From NCBI GenBank assembly GCA_025456385.1, contig JALOKS010000104.1, forward strand, positions 1 to 17,147: DNA of 17,147 bases. Reading direction: 5' to 3'. Under the pieces are notes generated by a model. It did no database searches, had not been told where the DNA came from, and worked only from the letters and a program-made list of their open reading frames with translations. This document shows, piece after piece, positions 1 to 7,407 of the stretch. The DNA is from Thermoanaerobaculales bacterium. GTDB taxonomy: Bacteria; Acidobacteriota; Thermoanaerobaculia; Thermoanaerobaculales; Sulfomarinibacteraceae. Position 1 is the stretch's first letter, and each line of letters begins with the position of its first letter. A program made the translations under genes and the position numbers.

Positions 1-372
<372 letters not shown>

Positions 373-429
373 ACATTTTGATTTTTCTCGTTTGCGCGCG
401 CGTTGGACTCGGTGGAGGTTGTGAAATTT

Positions 430-548
430 TTTCCGGTGGCCATACCGGGGGGGAAACGCCCGATCCCATTCCGAACTCGGAAGCTAAGCCCCTCAGGGCC
501 GATGGTACTGCGTCCCAGAGGCGTGGGAGAGTAGGTCGCCGCCGGGAA
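430..548 (+). rRNA. 5S ribosomal RNA
   Basis: The sequence CCCGATCCCATTCCGAACTC and the following GAAGCTAAGC are hallmark 5S motifs. The 5' end (TTCCGGTGGC) pairs with the 3' end (GCCGCCGGGAA), closing helix I. It follows the 23S gene by about 57 bases, the normal order of an rRNA operon. Ends are estimated from the helix I pairing. No tRNA is visible in the spacer. Confidence 0.97.
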
Positions 549-557
549 GTTGTGTGG

Positions 558-588
558 AACGCCCCGATTCGTCGGGGCGTTTTCTTTT
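558..588 (+). terminator. Intrinsic terminator of the rRNA operon
   Basis: A perfect 10-bp GC-rich stem (AACGCCCCGA / TCGGGGCGTT) with a TTCG loop is followed by TTTTCTTTT. It lies about 10 bases after the 5S gene. It abuts the first readable codons of the next gene, leaving no room for that gene's promoter or ribosome binding site. Confidence 0.93.
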
Positions 589-849
589 GCGCGTTCCATC
601 GCAGCCCTGGCCACAATCGTCCTGGTCGCGTCCACGGCTGCCGCGCAGCTGAGCCCGGAGTTCGCCGCCTGGGCGGACGGGCCGGAGGGCTTCCTGCTCA
701 CCAAGAAGGAGCGCGGAGACTGGCAGGAGATTGGCAGCGACGCCGAAGCGAAGGCCTTCATCGAGCTGTTCTGGGCGCGCCGGAACCCCGACCCGACGGC
801 CGGCTTCAACACCTTCCGCGCTGAGTTCCAGGGCATCGCGGAGCGTTGA
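589..849 (+). pseudogene. GWxTD-domain secreted protein, N-terminal fragment without start codon
   Basis: The readable protein starts with a signal peptide (RSIAALATIVLVASTAAAQ) and continues LSPEFAAWADGPEGFLLTKK and FIELFWARRNPDPTAGFN. This is the characteristic N-terminal half of GWxTD-domain proteins, a family of unknown function often found exported in Acidobacteriota. The frame hits a stop at 847-849. Codon 2 seems to be CGT at 592, but the preceding codon is GCG, directly beside the rRNA terminator. No ATG, GTG or TTG outside the terminator hairpin can serve as start. The homologous remainder resumes in the -1 frame at 846, with about 15-20 residues of the usual family sequence absent (those between FRAEFQGIAER and SDRAKVLILMG). 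Either the gene has been damaged twice or the assembly has lost sequence here. Confidence 0.72.
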
Positions 850-1985
850 GCGATCGCGCCAAGGTGCTCATCCTGATGGGCCGGCCGGAAGGCGTGCAGA
901 CGCGAGGACCGCAGCAGACCCTGCCGCCGGTCGGCTCGACATCGGGTGGCTCGGATGCCGTCGAGGGCAGCACGCAGGTCTGGTTCTACGACCCCTCCAA
1001 GCTGCCGGCCGCGTTCAAGGCCAAGGGCTCGCAGATGATCTTCATGTTCTACGAGGAGCAGCCCGACACCAACCTGTACCTCCTGGATCGCTCGAACCGC
1101 CAGGCCTTCAAGGGGCTGACCGCGCTCGAGGGCGCTCCCGACGCCCTCCTACTCCACCCCGAGATCCGGGAGGTGCCGAAGCCGGTGACTCTTGCCGGCG
1201 CCCGGCCGGCCTCGCCGGCCGTGCTGGCATTGCTCGGGCAGGAGGCCCCGTTCAACGAGAGCGCGCGGGTGCTCGCCGAAGCCGGGATGAGCGACGGCGG
1301 CAATCGGCCGCTGTGGCTTCACCTCGAGCTCCCGCCGGACGCTCCTGTTCTCGACCTGCTCGGCGGTCGGGTTTCGACGGCCGCCGGTGAGGTCCTCAGC
1401 ACCTTCGAGATCGCGGCCACCTCCCGTGCCGGCCAGTACGGCAAGGCCTACCACCTCAGCCTGCCCCTCGATCCCGGGAGCTACACGATCGCGATCGCCG
1501 GTGGTGCGGCCGGGGCGGTCGTGCTCACCGACACCCTCGAGGTCGAGGTCAGCCGAGCGCCGGCCGAGGGCACCTGGCTGTCGCCGCTCACCCTCGCCGT
1601 GAGCGCCGAGCCCGAGCAGGACGCTCGGCTCGGCGACCCCTTCAACTTCGGCGGCTGGCACCTGGTGCCGCTGACCGGACCGGACCTGAGCCGCACGGCC
1701 GAGGTCGTCTTCTTCGGCTTCGTGATGCGGCCGCAGCTCGACGAGCAGGGGGCCATCGACCTCAAGGCCAGGATCCGGCTCAGCCACGGCGGCAGGTCTC
1801 TCGGTCGGCCCGTGACCATGCCGCTCGACGCCGCGCTGATCGTCGGCGACCTCTACATGTACGGCAGCTCGATCCCGCTGTCAGCCCTTCCCGAGACGGG
1901 CAGCTACGAGCTGGAGTTCGAGATCATGGAAGGCGGCTCGGAGACCGCGATCGAGCGCTCGCTGCCGCTCGAGATCATCGACTGA
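846..1985 (+). CDS. GWxTD-domain protein, C-terminal part (frameshifted from the upstream fragment)
   Basis: The open frame starts at a TTG that overlaps the stop of the upstream fragment. It opens with SDRAKVLILMGRPEGVQ, which is the middle of a GWxTD domain (normally '...TDRGRVLLLLGPPD'), so it is not a natural N-terminus. Residues about 35-100 (TQVWFYDPSKLP, MIFMFYEEQP) complete the domain. The rest is a beta-rich region with no motif that I recognise. Together with the upstream fragment this would be one exported protein of roughly 480-500 residues. The TTG/TGA overlap might allow reinitiation, but no good ribosome binding site is seen, so a single broken or mis-assembled gene is more likely. 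It is followed by a short gap and then convergent minus-strand genes. Confidence 0.75.
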   Translation: MSDRAKVLILMGRPEGVQTRGPQQTLPPVGSTSGGSDAVEGSTQVWFYDPSKLPAAFKAKGSQMIFMFYEEQPDTNLYLLDRSNRQAFKGLTALEGAPDALLLHPEIREVPKPVTLAGARPASPAVLALLGQEAPFNESARVLAEAGMSDGGNRPLWLHLELPPDAPVLDLLGGRVSTAAGEVLSTFEIAATSRAGQYGKAYHLSLPLDPGSYTIAIAGGAAGAVVLTDTLEVEVSRAPAEGTWLSPLTLAVSAEPEQDARLGDPFNFGGWHLVPLTGPDLSRTAEVVFFGFVMRPQLDEQGAIDLKARIRLSHGGRSLGRPVTMPLDAALIVGDLYMYGSSIPLSALPETGSYELEFEIMEGGSETAIERSLPLEIID

Positions 1986-2049
1986 CGGGCGGTCCTACTC
2001 CGGCGGGGCCTCGGACGGCCTCTGCGCGCCCCGCTCTTCGTCCCCTCTG

Positions 2050-2068
2050 CCCCGGCCGCCGGCCGGGG
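2050..2068 (-). promoter_or_regulatory. Possible SECIS-like hairpin after the micro-ORF UGA
   Basis: On the minus strand CCCCGGCC and GGCCGGGG form an 8-bp perfect stem with a GGC loop. The loop lies 21 nt after the UGA, inside the 16-37 nt window described for bacterial SECIS elements, and has G at its first position. The all-GC stem could also be chance in this base composition or part of a terminator. No T-run follows. Confidence 0.3.
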
Positions 2069-2081
2069 GCTGCGGGACCGC

Positions 2082-2171
2082 TCAGGTGGGCACCCCCAGG
2101 CGGGGCAGCAGCACACGCTGCAGCACCACCCAGCCGACGATGACGAGCACGATCAAGGCGAGATCAGTCAT
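2082..2171 (-). CDS. Membrane micro-protein of 29 codons, possible selenoprotein continuing to 1995
   Basis: ATG at 2171 is preceded at ideal distance by GGAGGG. The product is MTDLALIVLVIVGWVVLQRV followed by LLPRLGVPT, that is one transmembrane helix (residues about 3-24) with a basic tail. It is the last gene of the efflux operon, 39 bases after the PG0541-family gene, and its small size and membrane character suggest an accessory pump subunit. The frame ends in UGA (2082-2084). If the UGA is read as selenocysteine, the frame stays open for 28 more codons to TAG at 1995-1997. A hairpin lies at SECIS distance (see the separate entry). The downstream residues are Pro/Arg/Gly-rich and of low complexity, so the extension is uncertain. 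I do not recognise the family with certainty. The ribosome binding site and position make translation of the 29 codons credible. Confidence 0.6.
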   Translation of the reverse strand: MTDLALIVLVIVGWVVLQRVLLPRLGVPT

Positions 2172-2210
2172 TGCCGTCCCTCCAGGCCTGACGGAGCGGA
2201 AGGGCCGGCC

Positions 2211-2495
2211 TCATACGATCTCCTCCACGCCCCACTGAATCATGTGGATATTGCGCTCGCAGGCCTCACAGTACGAGCAGAGAGCCTTCTTCAGGGGCTC
2301 GACCTGATCGGCCTCGACAACGGTGAAGAAGATCGACGAGGTCCGCGGGTGCGCGCGGGAGCCCATCCGGACGCCTGACTCCCCCACTCCGTGTGCGCCG
2401 GGAATTTCCGAGTAGCCGGCGATCCCGTTGTGCCGGAAGAGCACCTCGACCTCCTCACGGCATGCGGTGTCGACGATGATCATCAGCAGCTTCAT
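2211..2495 (-). CDS. PG0541-family transporter-associated protein
   Basis: This 94-residue soluble protein begins MKLLMIIVDTACREEVEVLF and ends CSYCEACERNIHMIQWGVEEIV. It matches what I know as the PG0541 family, small proteins of unknown mechanism encoded next to RND efflux permeases. Alternating hydrophobic and charged segments suggest a small alpha/beta, ferredoxin-like fold resembling PII or DUF3240 proteins. Three cysteines in a C-x2-C-x2-C arrangement near residues 73-79, plus one at residue 12, could bind metal or be redox active; this is inference. ATG at 2495 has a strong ribosome binding site (GGAGGCGAG). It sits between the DUF2892 gene and the micro-ORF in the same orientation as the pump, so an accessory or sensing role for the pump is likely. 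Confidence 0.8.
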   Translation of the reverse strand: MKLLMIIVDTACREEVEVLFRHNGIAGYSEIPGAHGVGESGVRMGSRAHPRTSSIFFTVVEADQVEPLKKALCSYCEACERNIHMIQWGVEEIV

Positions 2496-2510
2496 CTCGC
2501 CTCCAACTTC

Positions 2511-2628
2511 AACTCAAATTCTCGATTCTCAAGTCCTAGCTCTGAATTTCCAGCGCAACAGATCGACCTCGCGAAGCCCGACTGCGTGCGATGGAAGTGA
2601 AGATTGAGAATTCGAAATCGAGAATTCA
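2511..2628 (-). repeat. AT-rich inverted repeat between operon genes
   Basis: The left arm (AACTCAAATTCTCGATTCTC, from 2511) is nearly complementary to the right arm (TTGAGAATTCGAAATCGAGA, from about 2604). They enclose a GC-richer core of about 70 bases. The arms are made of short AATTCTC/GA units, strikingly AT-rich against the surrounding high-GC genes. It fills the gap between the PG0541 and DUF2892 genes. It resembles the 2864-2973 repeat in design, but its units differ. The strand is assigned only from the operon direction. Confidence 0.6.
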
Positions 2629-2633
2629 AAGAC

Positions 2634-2825
2634 TCAGCCTTCTTTGAGTCCCAGCTTCCGGAAGATCGTCATCGCCGGACACCACCTCGTGAACGCTGAC
2701 TGCAGCAGATTGAGGCCGACGAAGGCCGTGAAGAGGTACCAGTAGGGGCTCACCCAGTGGCCGAGAGCGAGGGTGATCAGGATGACGATGCCGGCCATGG
2801 CGCGCAGGGCTTCGTTGACGGTCAT
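2634..2825 (-). CDS. DUF2892 / YgaP-type small membrane protein
   Basis: This 63-residue protein has two predicted helices: residues about 10-20 (AGIVILITLAL) and about 28-42 (PYWYLFTAFVGLNLLQ). It ends with SAFTRWCPAMTIFRKLGLKEG. The 'Q-S-x-F-T-x-W-CPA' block followed by a short basic tail is typical of the DUF2892 transmembrane domain, also found at the C-terminus of the rhodanese YgaP. ATG at 2825 is chosen because it has a clear ribosome binding site (GGGAGGAAACT) and gives the usual family length. An upstream extension would run into the repeat and produce spurious NSEF peptides. It lies between the RND permease and the PG0541 gene, within the efflux operon. The single Cys in W-CPA may be functional, but its role is not known to me. 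Confidence 0.87.
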   Translation of the reverse strand: MTVNEALRAMAGIVILITLALGHWVSPYWYLFTAFVGLNLLQSAFTRWCPAMTIFRKLGLKEG

Positions 2826-2863
2826 AGTTTCCTCCCGCATCAGTTTCGGTTGAAATATGAAAA

Positions 2864-2973
<110 letters not shown>

Positions 2974-2974
2974 A

Positions 2975-5900
2975 TCAATCGATCTCAACAACGTTTTCAG
3001 GTCCCACCGTTTTCAGATACATGTAGTAGAGCACAGGGATCACACCCAGGGTGAGCGCCGTCGAGACGACGATGCCGGAGATCATGGCCAGGGCGAGCCC
3101 CTGGAAGATCGGATCCGAGAGCATGAACGCGGCGCCGACGATCGTCGACAGCTGGGTGAGGAAGATGGGCACCATGCGCACGGCTCCCGCCTTCACAACC
3201 GCGTGCGCGAGAGGCTCTCCGGCCTGCAGCTCGAGGTTGATGAAGTCGACGAGCAGGATCGAGTTGCGAACGATGATTCCGGCCAGCGCGATGAAACCGA
3301 TCATCGAGGTCGCGGTGAAGAAGATGCCCAGGAGGCCGTGCGCCGGGAGGATGCCGATCAGGGTCAAGGGAATCGGCACCATGATGATGACCGGCGTGAC
3401 GAAGGACTTGAACCAGCCCACCATCAGCACGTAGATCAGCACCATGACGATGGCGAAGGCGATCCCCATGTCGCGGAAGACCTCGTAGGTGATGTGCCAC
3501 TCGCCGTCCCACTTCATGATGTAGCGGGTCGTGTCCTCGGGAAGCCGGGTGGTGATCACCTCGAGCTGCTCGCCGAGCGGAGTGGTGATTGCCCGGATGC
3601 GCTGCTGCATCTCGAGGATCGCGTACACCGGAGCCTCGAAACGGCCGGCGACCTCGCCGTAGACATAGGTCACCGGTTGCAGGTTCTTGTGATAGCGACT
3701 CCGCTCGCGGTCGCTGTCGACCACCGTCGTGAGCTCCGCCAGCGGCACGATGCGGCCGTCTCGGCCGTGCACGCCGAGCTGGAGCAGCTCGTCGAGGTGG
3801 GCGCGCTGGCTCCGCTCGAGGCGCAGCACGATCGGCACCGGCTCGCGGGCGGTCGGGACGTGGATGGTGCCGGCCTCGGCGCCGCTCAGGGCGATGGACA
3901 GGGTGCGCACGACCTGCTCGGGGCTGACACCCGCCCGCACGGCCTTCTCGCGATCGACCCGCACCTCGAGGCGGGGGCCGGGCGCCTCGACCTCCCAGTC
4001 GACGTCGACCACGCCATCGGTGGCGCTGAAGATCTCCTTGATCTGCTCGGCCACCTCGAGGCGGCCGTCGAAGGTCGGTCCGTAGACCTCAGCCACCAGC
4101 GTCGAGAGCACGGGCGGCCCGGGCGGGATCTCGGCGACCTTGATGGCGACGCCGAGCCGGTCGGCCACCGGCTGCAGCGTCCGCCGCACCGTGCCCGCCA
4201 GCGCGTGCGACTTGTCCGTGCGCTCCTCCTTGTGCACGAAGTTGACCTGGATGTCGGCGACGTTGCCGCCGGAGCGCAGGAAGTAGTGGCGAACCAGACC
4301 GTTGAAGTTGAAGGGCGCGGATGCGCCGACGTAGATCTGGAAGTCCGTGACCTCGGGCATGCTGCGGAAGGTGAGGGCGAGCTCGCGGGCGGCGGCGTTG
4401 GTCTCCTCGAGGGTGAAGCCCTCCGGGGCGTCGATCACGATCTGAAGCTCCGACTTGTTGTCGTGCGGCAGCATCTTGACGGTCGTGAAGCCGACCGCGA
4501 CGGTCGCCATGGCGGCGATCAGGAGGGTGGCGACACCTGCCAGGAAGAGGTAGCGGGGAAGCGAGCTGCGGATGAGCGGCGCCATCACCTTCGAGTACAG
4601 CCGCGCGAGGAGGCCCTCGTCCCCGCTCCCGTTGTCGAGCGAGGGACCGGTGGCACGCGGTGACGCCTCGCTCGTGCCTTCCTTGCGGAAGAGGCGGTAG
4701 GCGAGCCATGGCGACACCGTGAAGGCCACCACCAGCGAGAACAGCATCGCCGCGGAGGCGTTGATCGGGATCGGCCGCATGTAGGGGCCCATCAGGCCGC
4801 GCACGAAGGCCAGCGGCAGCAGCGCGGAGATGATGGCGAAGGTGGCGAGGATGGTAGGGTTGCCGACCTCGTCGATCGCGTAGACCGTCATCTGACGGGC
4901 GTCCGACCAGCGCATCTTGATGTGGCGGTGGATGTTCTCCACGACGACGATGGCGTCGTCGACCAGAATTCCGATCGAGAACACGAGGGCGAAGAGGCTC
5001 ACCCGGTTGAGGGTGTAGCCGAAGAGGTAGGACGCGGCGAGGGTCAAGGCGAGGGTCACCGGGATGACCACCGCCACCACCGACGCCTCGCGCCATGACA
5101 GGGTGACCCACATCAGGATGATCACCGCGATGGTTGCCGAGTAGAGGTGCTTCAGGAGCTCGTCCGACTTCTCCTTGGCCGTCGCCCCGTAGTCACGGGT
5201 CTTCAGCACCTGGACGTCGGAGGGAATGACCCGTCCGGCCAGGCCGGCGAGGCGGCGATCGAGGTCGGTGACCATGTCGACCGCGTTGGTGCCCGGCTTC
5301 TTCGCCACCGCGACGGTGACCGCGGGCAGGTCCGCCGCCGCTTCGGAGAGGCCCTTCCTGGCGGCGGCCGGCCCGGTGCCGAGCCAGACGTAGCTGCCGG
5401 GCTCCTCCGGTCCGTCGGTGACCGACGCGAGGTCTTTGAGGTACACGGGCCGGCCGCCGAAGCTTGCGATCACCACGTCCCGCACCTCGGCGGCGTCGCT
5501 GAAGAACTGTCCGGCGTCGACGACGATCTCCGAGTTAGCGACCGAGGTGCGCCCGGCCGGCAGCCGCCAGTTCAGGCTCTGCAGGGCACCGTGGGCCTGG
5601 AGGAGCGACACGTTGAAGGATGCGAGGCGCTCGCGGTCGAAATCGACGCGCACGATGCGCCGCTGGCCGCCTATGACCGACACCTGGGCGACCCTCGGGT
5701 GGCGCGTCAGCTCGGCGGCGATCTCGTCGGCGACGCGGCGCAGCTCGGTCGTCGAGGCGTGCTCGCTCCACAGCGTGTAGGCGACCACCGGCACGTCGTC
5801 GATGGTCCTCGGCTTGACGACCGGCGGCATCAGCCCGGCGGGCATCCGGTCCATCGCGGACTGGATTTTGGTGTGCACGCGGAGCGCGGCCTCGTCGGGG

Positions 5901-6331
5901 TCGGTTCCGACCAGGAACCGGACCACGATCAGGCCTCCGGAGGGGTTCGAGATGGAGTAGATGTACTCGACGTTCTCGATCTCGTAGAGGAGCTTCTCGA
6001 GGGGCGTCACGACGCGGTGCTCGACCTCCTCGGCGCTCGCGCCGGGCAAGCCGACCATGACATCGATCATCGGGACCTGGATCTGCGGCTCCTCCTCCGA
6101 GGGTGTGACCAGGACTGCGAAAACGCCGATCAGCAGCGAGGCGACCACGATCAGAGGGGTCAGCTTGGACTCGAGGAATGCCTGCCCGACGCGGCCCGCC
6201 AGGCCGAGGGTCCGGCGGGTCATCTTCAGGCGGAGGGCCTCACGGTGCGCCGAGGCGACCTCCTCCGGGGTCGGGCGGCCGGGCGCACCGGTGTCGCCGG
6301 GTCGGCGGGCCTCGTCGCTGTCGCCGCTCAT
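2975..6331 (-). CDS. RND-family efflux permease (inner-membrane pump)
   Basis: The product has 1118 residues, close to the normal RND size of 1020-1100, with a hydrophilic N-terminal extension of about 45 residues. The first helix follows at residues about 54-72 (LTPLIVVASLLIGVFAVLVT), and two large periplasmic loops follow helices 1 and 7. In helix 4, GILVDDAIVVVENIHRHIKM carries the paired aspartates D458/D459, equivalent to the proton-relay pair of AcrB. This resembles the HAE type more than CusA-like heavy-metal pumps, though substrate cannot be deduced. The C-terminal helices (MIGFIALAGIIVRNSILLVD) are intact. The start at 6331 overlaps the stop of the adaptor gene (ATGA), so translation is coupled. 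The context (adaptor, TolC-like channel, DUF2892, PG0541) defines a complete tripartite pump with accessory proteins. Confidence 0.96.
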   Translation of the reverse strand: MSGDSDEARRPGDTGAPGRPTPEEVASAHREALRLKMTRRTLGLAGRVGQAFLESKLTPLIVVASLLIGVFAVLVTPSEEEPQIQVPMIDVMVGLPGASAEEVEHRVVTPLEKLLYEIENVEYIYSISNPSGGLIVVRFLVGTDPDEAALRVHTKIQSAMDRMPAGLMPPVVKPRTIDDVPVVAYTLWSEHASTTELRRVADEIAAELTRHPRVAQVSVIGGQRRIVRVDFDRERLASFNVSLLQAHGALQSLNWRLPAGRTSVANSEIVVDAGQFFSDAAEVRDVVIASFGGRPVYLKDLASVTDGPEEPGSYVWLGTGPAAARKGLSEAAADLPAVTVAVAKKPGTNAVDMVTDLDRRLAGLAGRVIPSDVQVLKTRDYGATAKEKSDELLKHLYSATIAVIILMWVTLSWREASVVAVVIPVTLALTLAASYLFGYTLNRVSLFALVFSIGILVDDAIVVVENIHRHIKMRWSDARQMTVYAIDEVGNPTILATFAIISALLPLAFVRGLMGPYMRPIPINASAAMLFSLVVAFTVSPWLAYRLFRKEGTSEASPRATGPSLDNGSGDEGLLARLYSKVMAPLIRSSLPRYLFLAGVATLLIAAMATVAVGFTTVKMLPHDNKSELQIVIDAPEGFTLEETNAAARELALTFRSMPEVTDFQIYVGASAPFNFNGLVRHYFLRSGGNVADIQVNFVHKEERTDKSHALAGTVRRTLQPVADRLGVAIKVAEIPPGPPVLSTLVAEVYGPTFDGRLEVAEQIKEIFSATDGVVDVDWEVEAPGPRLEVRVDREKAVRAGVSPEQVVRTLSIALSGAEAGTIHVPTAREPVPIVLRLERSQRAHLDELLQLGVHGRDGRIVPLAELTTVVDSDRERSRYHKNLQPVTYVYGEVAGRFEAPVYAILEMQQRIRAITTPLGEQLEVITTRLPEDTTRYIMKWDGEWHITYEVFRDMGIAFAIVMVLIYVLMVGWFKSFVTPVIIMVPIPLTLIGILPAHGLLGIFFTATSMIGFIALAGIIVRNSILLVDFINLELQAGEPLAHAVVKAGAVRMVPIFLTQLSTIVGAAFMLSDPIFQGLALAMISGIVVSTALTLGVIPVLYYMYLKTVGPENVVEID

Positions 6332-7407
6332 CGGACCGCCTCCAGCGGGGTTCCATCGGCCACCGGGCCCGGTGCGTCGACGGCCACCGACTCGCCGGCG
6401 TCGAGGCCCGACAGGACCTCGACCCGCCCGTCGTCGCGCACGGCTCCGGTTGTGACCGCACGGGTGCGGGCGGTGCCATCCGGTCCGCGGACGACCACCA
6501 GCTCGAGGCCGCCGCGCCGATGCACGGCGGCGACCGGCACGAGCAGGCGCTCGCTCGGGTCCCCCGCGACCAGGCCGCGCCCGGCCGAGCCTGACGGGAC
6601 CCTCGCGCCCCCGAGCCCGACCTTGACGGTGAAGGTGTGGGTGGCCGGGTCGGCGGCGGGCAGGATCTCCTCCACGCTCCCCCGCAGGAGGCCGAGATCC
6701 GACCGCGCGTCGATCGCCACCGGGACTTCGTCGCCGGGCGCGAGGCGCGCGATATCTCCCTCCCGCACCGTCAGCCAGATCTGCTGGCCGCCGGTCCCCT
6801 CGAGCTGGACCAGCGGCCGGCCCGGCGTGGCGAGGTCGCCGACCTCGACCATGGTGGCGACCACGCGAGCCGGGAACGGCGCCCGCACGGTGGACTCGCT
6901 GGCGATCGAGGAGGCGCTCTGCACCGCGCCCTCGGCCTGCGCGACGGCGCCGCGGGCCTGGTCGTACTGCATGCGCGCCATGTCGAGCTCGAGCTCGGAG
7001 GCCGCCTTGTCGGCGTGCAGCGCCTCGAAGCGGTGGAAGTTGCGCTCGGCGAGGGCGAGGGCGGACCGCGCCTGGGCGAGGCCCCCCGCCGCCTGGGCGA
7101 GCTGGCCGGCGGCGGCCTCCGGCTGGATCTCGAGCAGGATCTGATCCGTGCGCACGGTGTCCCCGGCGCGGACGCGGAGGGCCACGATCGGACCCGTGGC
7201 GCGGCTCGAGACCGTGGCCTGCCGTGCCGGCTGGACGACGCCGCGGACCTCGATCGGTCGTCGGTCGCTGACCCGCTCGACGTCGGCCACCTGGACCCGG
7301 ATCGGCTGGGGAGGGGCGGCGCTGGGCTCCGGTCCGCTGCGACCGCAGGCTGCGCTCACGCTCAGGGCGAGCAGCGGGACGAAGGCCTTGAGGGCTGGCA
7401 CGTTCAT
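6328..7407 (-). CDS. RND periplasmic adaptor (membrane-fusion protein)
   Basis: This 359-residue HlyD/AcrA-type adaptor links the RND permease to the outer-membrane channel. An N-terminal signal segment runs to about residue 21 and is followed by AACGRSG, so lipidation of that Cys is possible, though the lipobox is imperfect. The sequence continues with the beta-barrel entry and lipoyl half (VVQPARQATVSSRATGPIVA, then VRAGDTVRTDQILLEI). An alpha-helical hairpin rich in Ala/Gln (residues about 90-155), the second lipoyl half (STVRAPFPARVVATMVEVGD) and the membrane-proximal domain complete it. ATG at 7407 overlaps the TolC-like stop (ATGA) and gives a natural signal sequence. Its own stop overlaps the permease start. 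The frame is open far upstream through neighbouring genes, but that extension is an artefact of high GC. Confidence 0.95.
   Translation of the reverse strand: MNVPALKAFVPLLALSVSAACGRSGPEPSAAPPQPIRVQVADVERVSDRRPIEVRGVVQPARQATVSSRATGPIVALRVRAGDTVRTDQILLEIQPEAAAGQLAQAAGGLAQARSALALAERNFHRFEALHADKAASELELDMARMQYDQARGAVAQAEGAVQSASSIASESTVRAPFPARVVATMVEVGDLATPGRPLVQLEGTGGQQIWLTVREGDIARLAPGDEVPVAIDARSDLGLLRGSVEEILPAADPATHTFTVKVGLGGARVPSGSAGRGLVAGDPSERLLVPVAAVHRRGGLELVVVRGPDGTARTRAVTTGAVRDDGRVEVLSGLDAGESVAVDAPGPVADGTPLEAVR

Noticed and set aside
550..591. TTG at 550 as start of the GWxTD gene
   Set aside because: It lies at the end of the 5S gene and the frame would run through the rRNA terminator hairpin; the signal peptide begins only at about 592.
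847..849. UGA at the end of the GWxTD N-terminal fragment as selenocysteine
   Set aside because: The downstream frame is not homologous after the UGA; the family sequence resumes in another frame, so it is a frameshift with deletion.
3203..4663. Long plus-strand open frames opposite the RND permease
   Set aside because: They are antisense shadows with His/Asp/Arg-rich composition and no domain; the minus-strand permease is certain.
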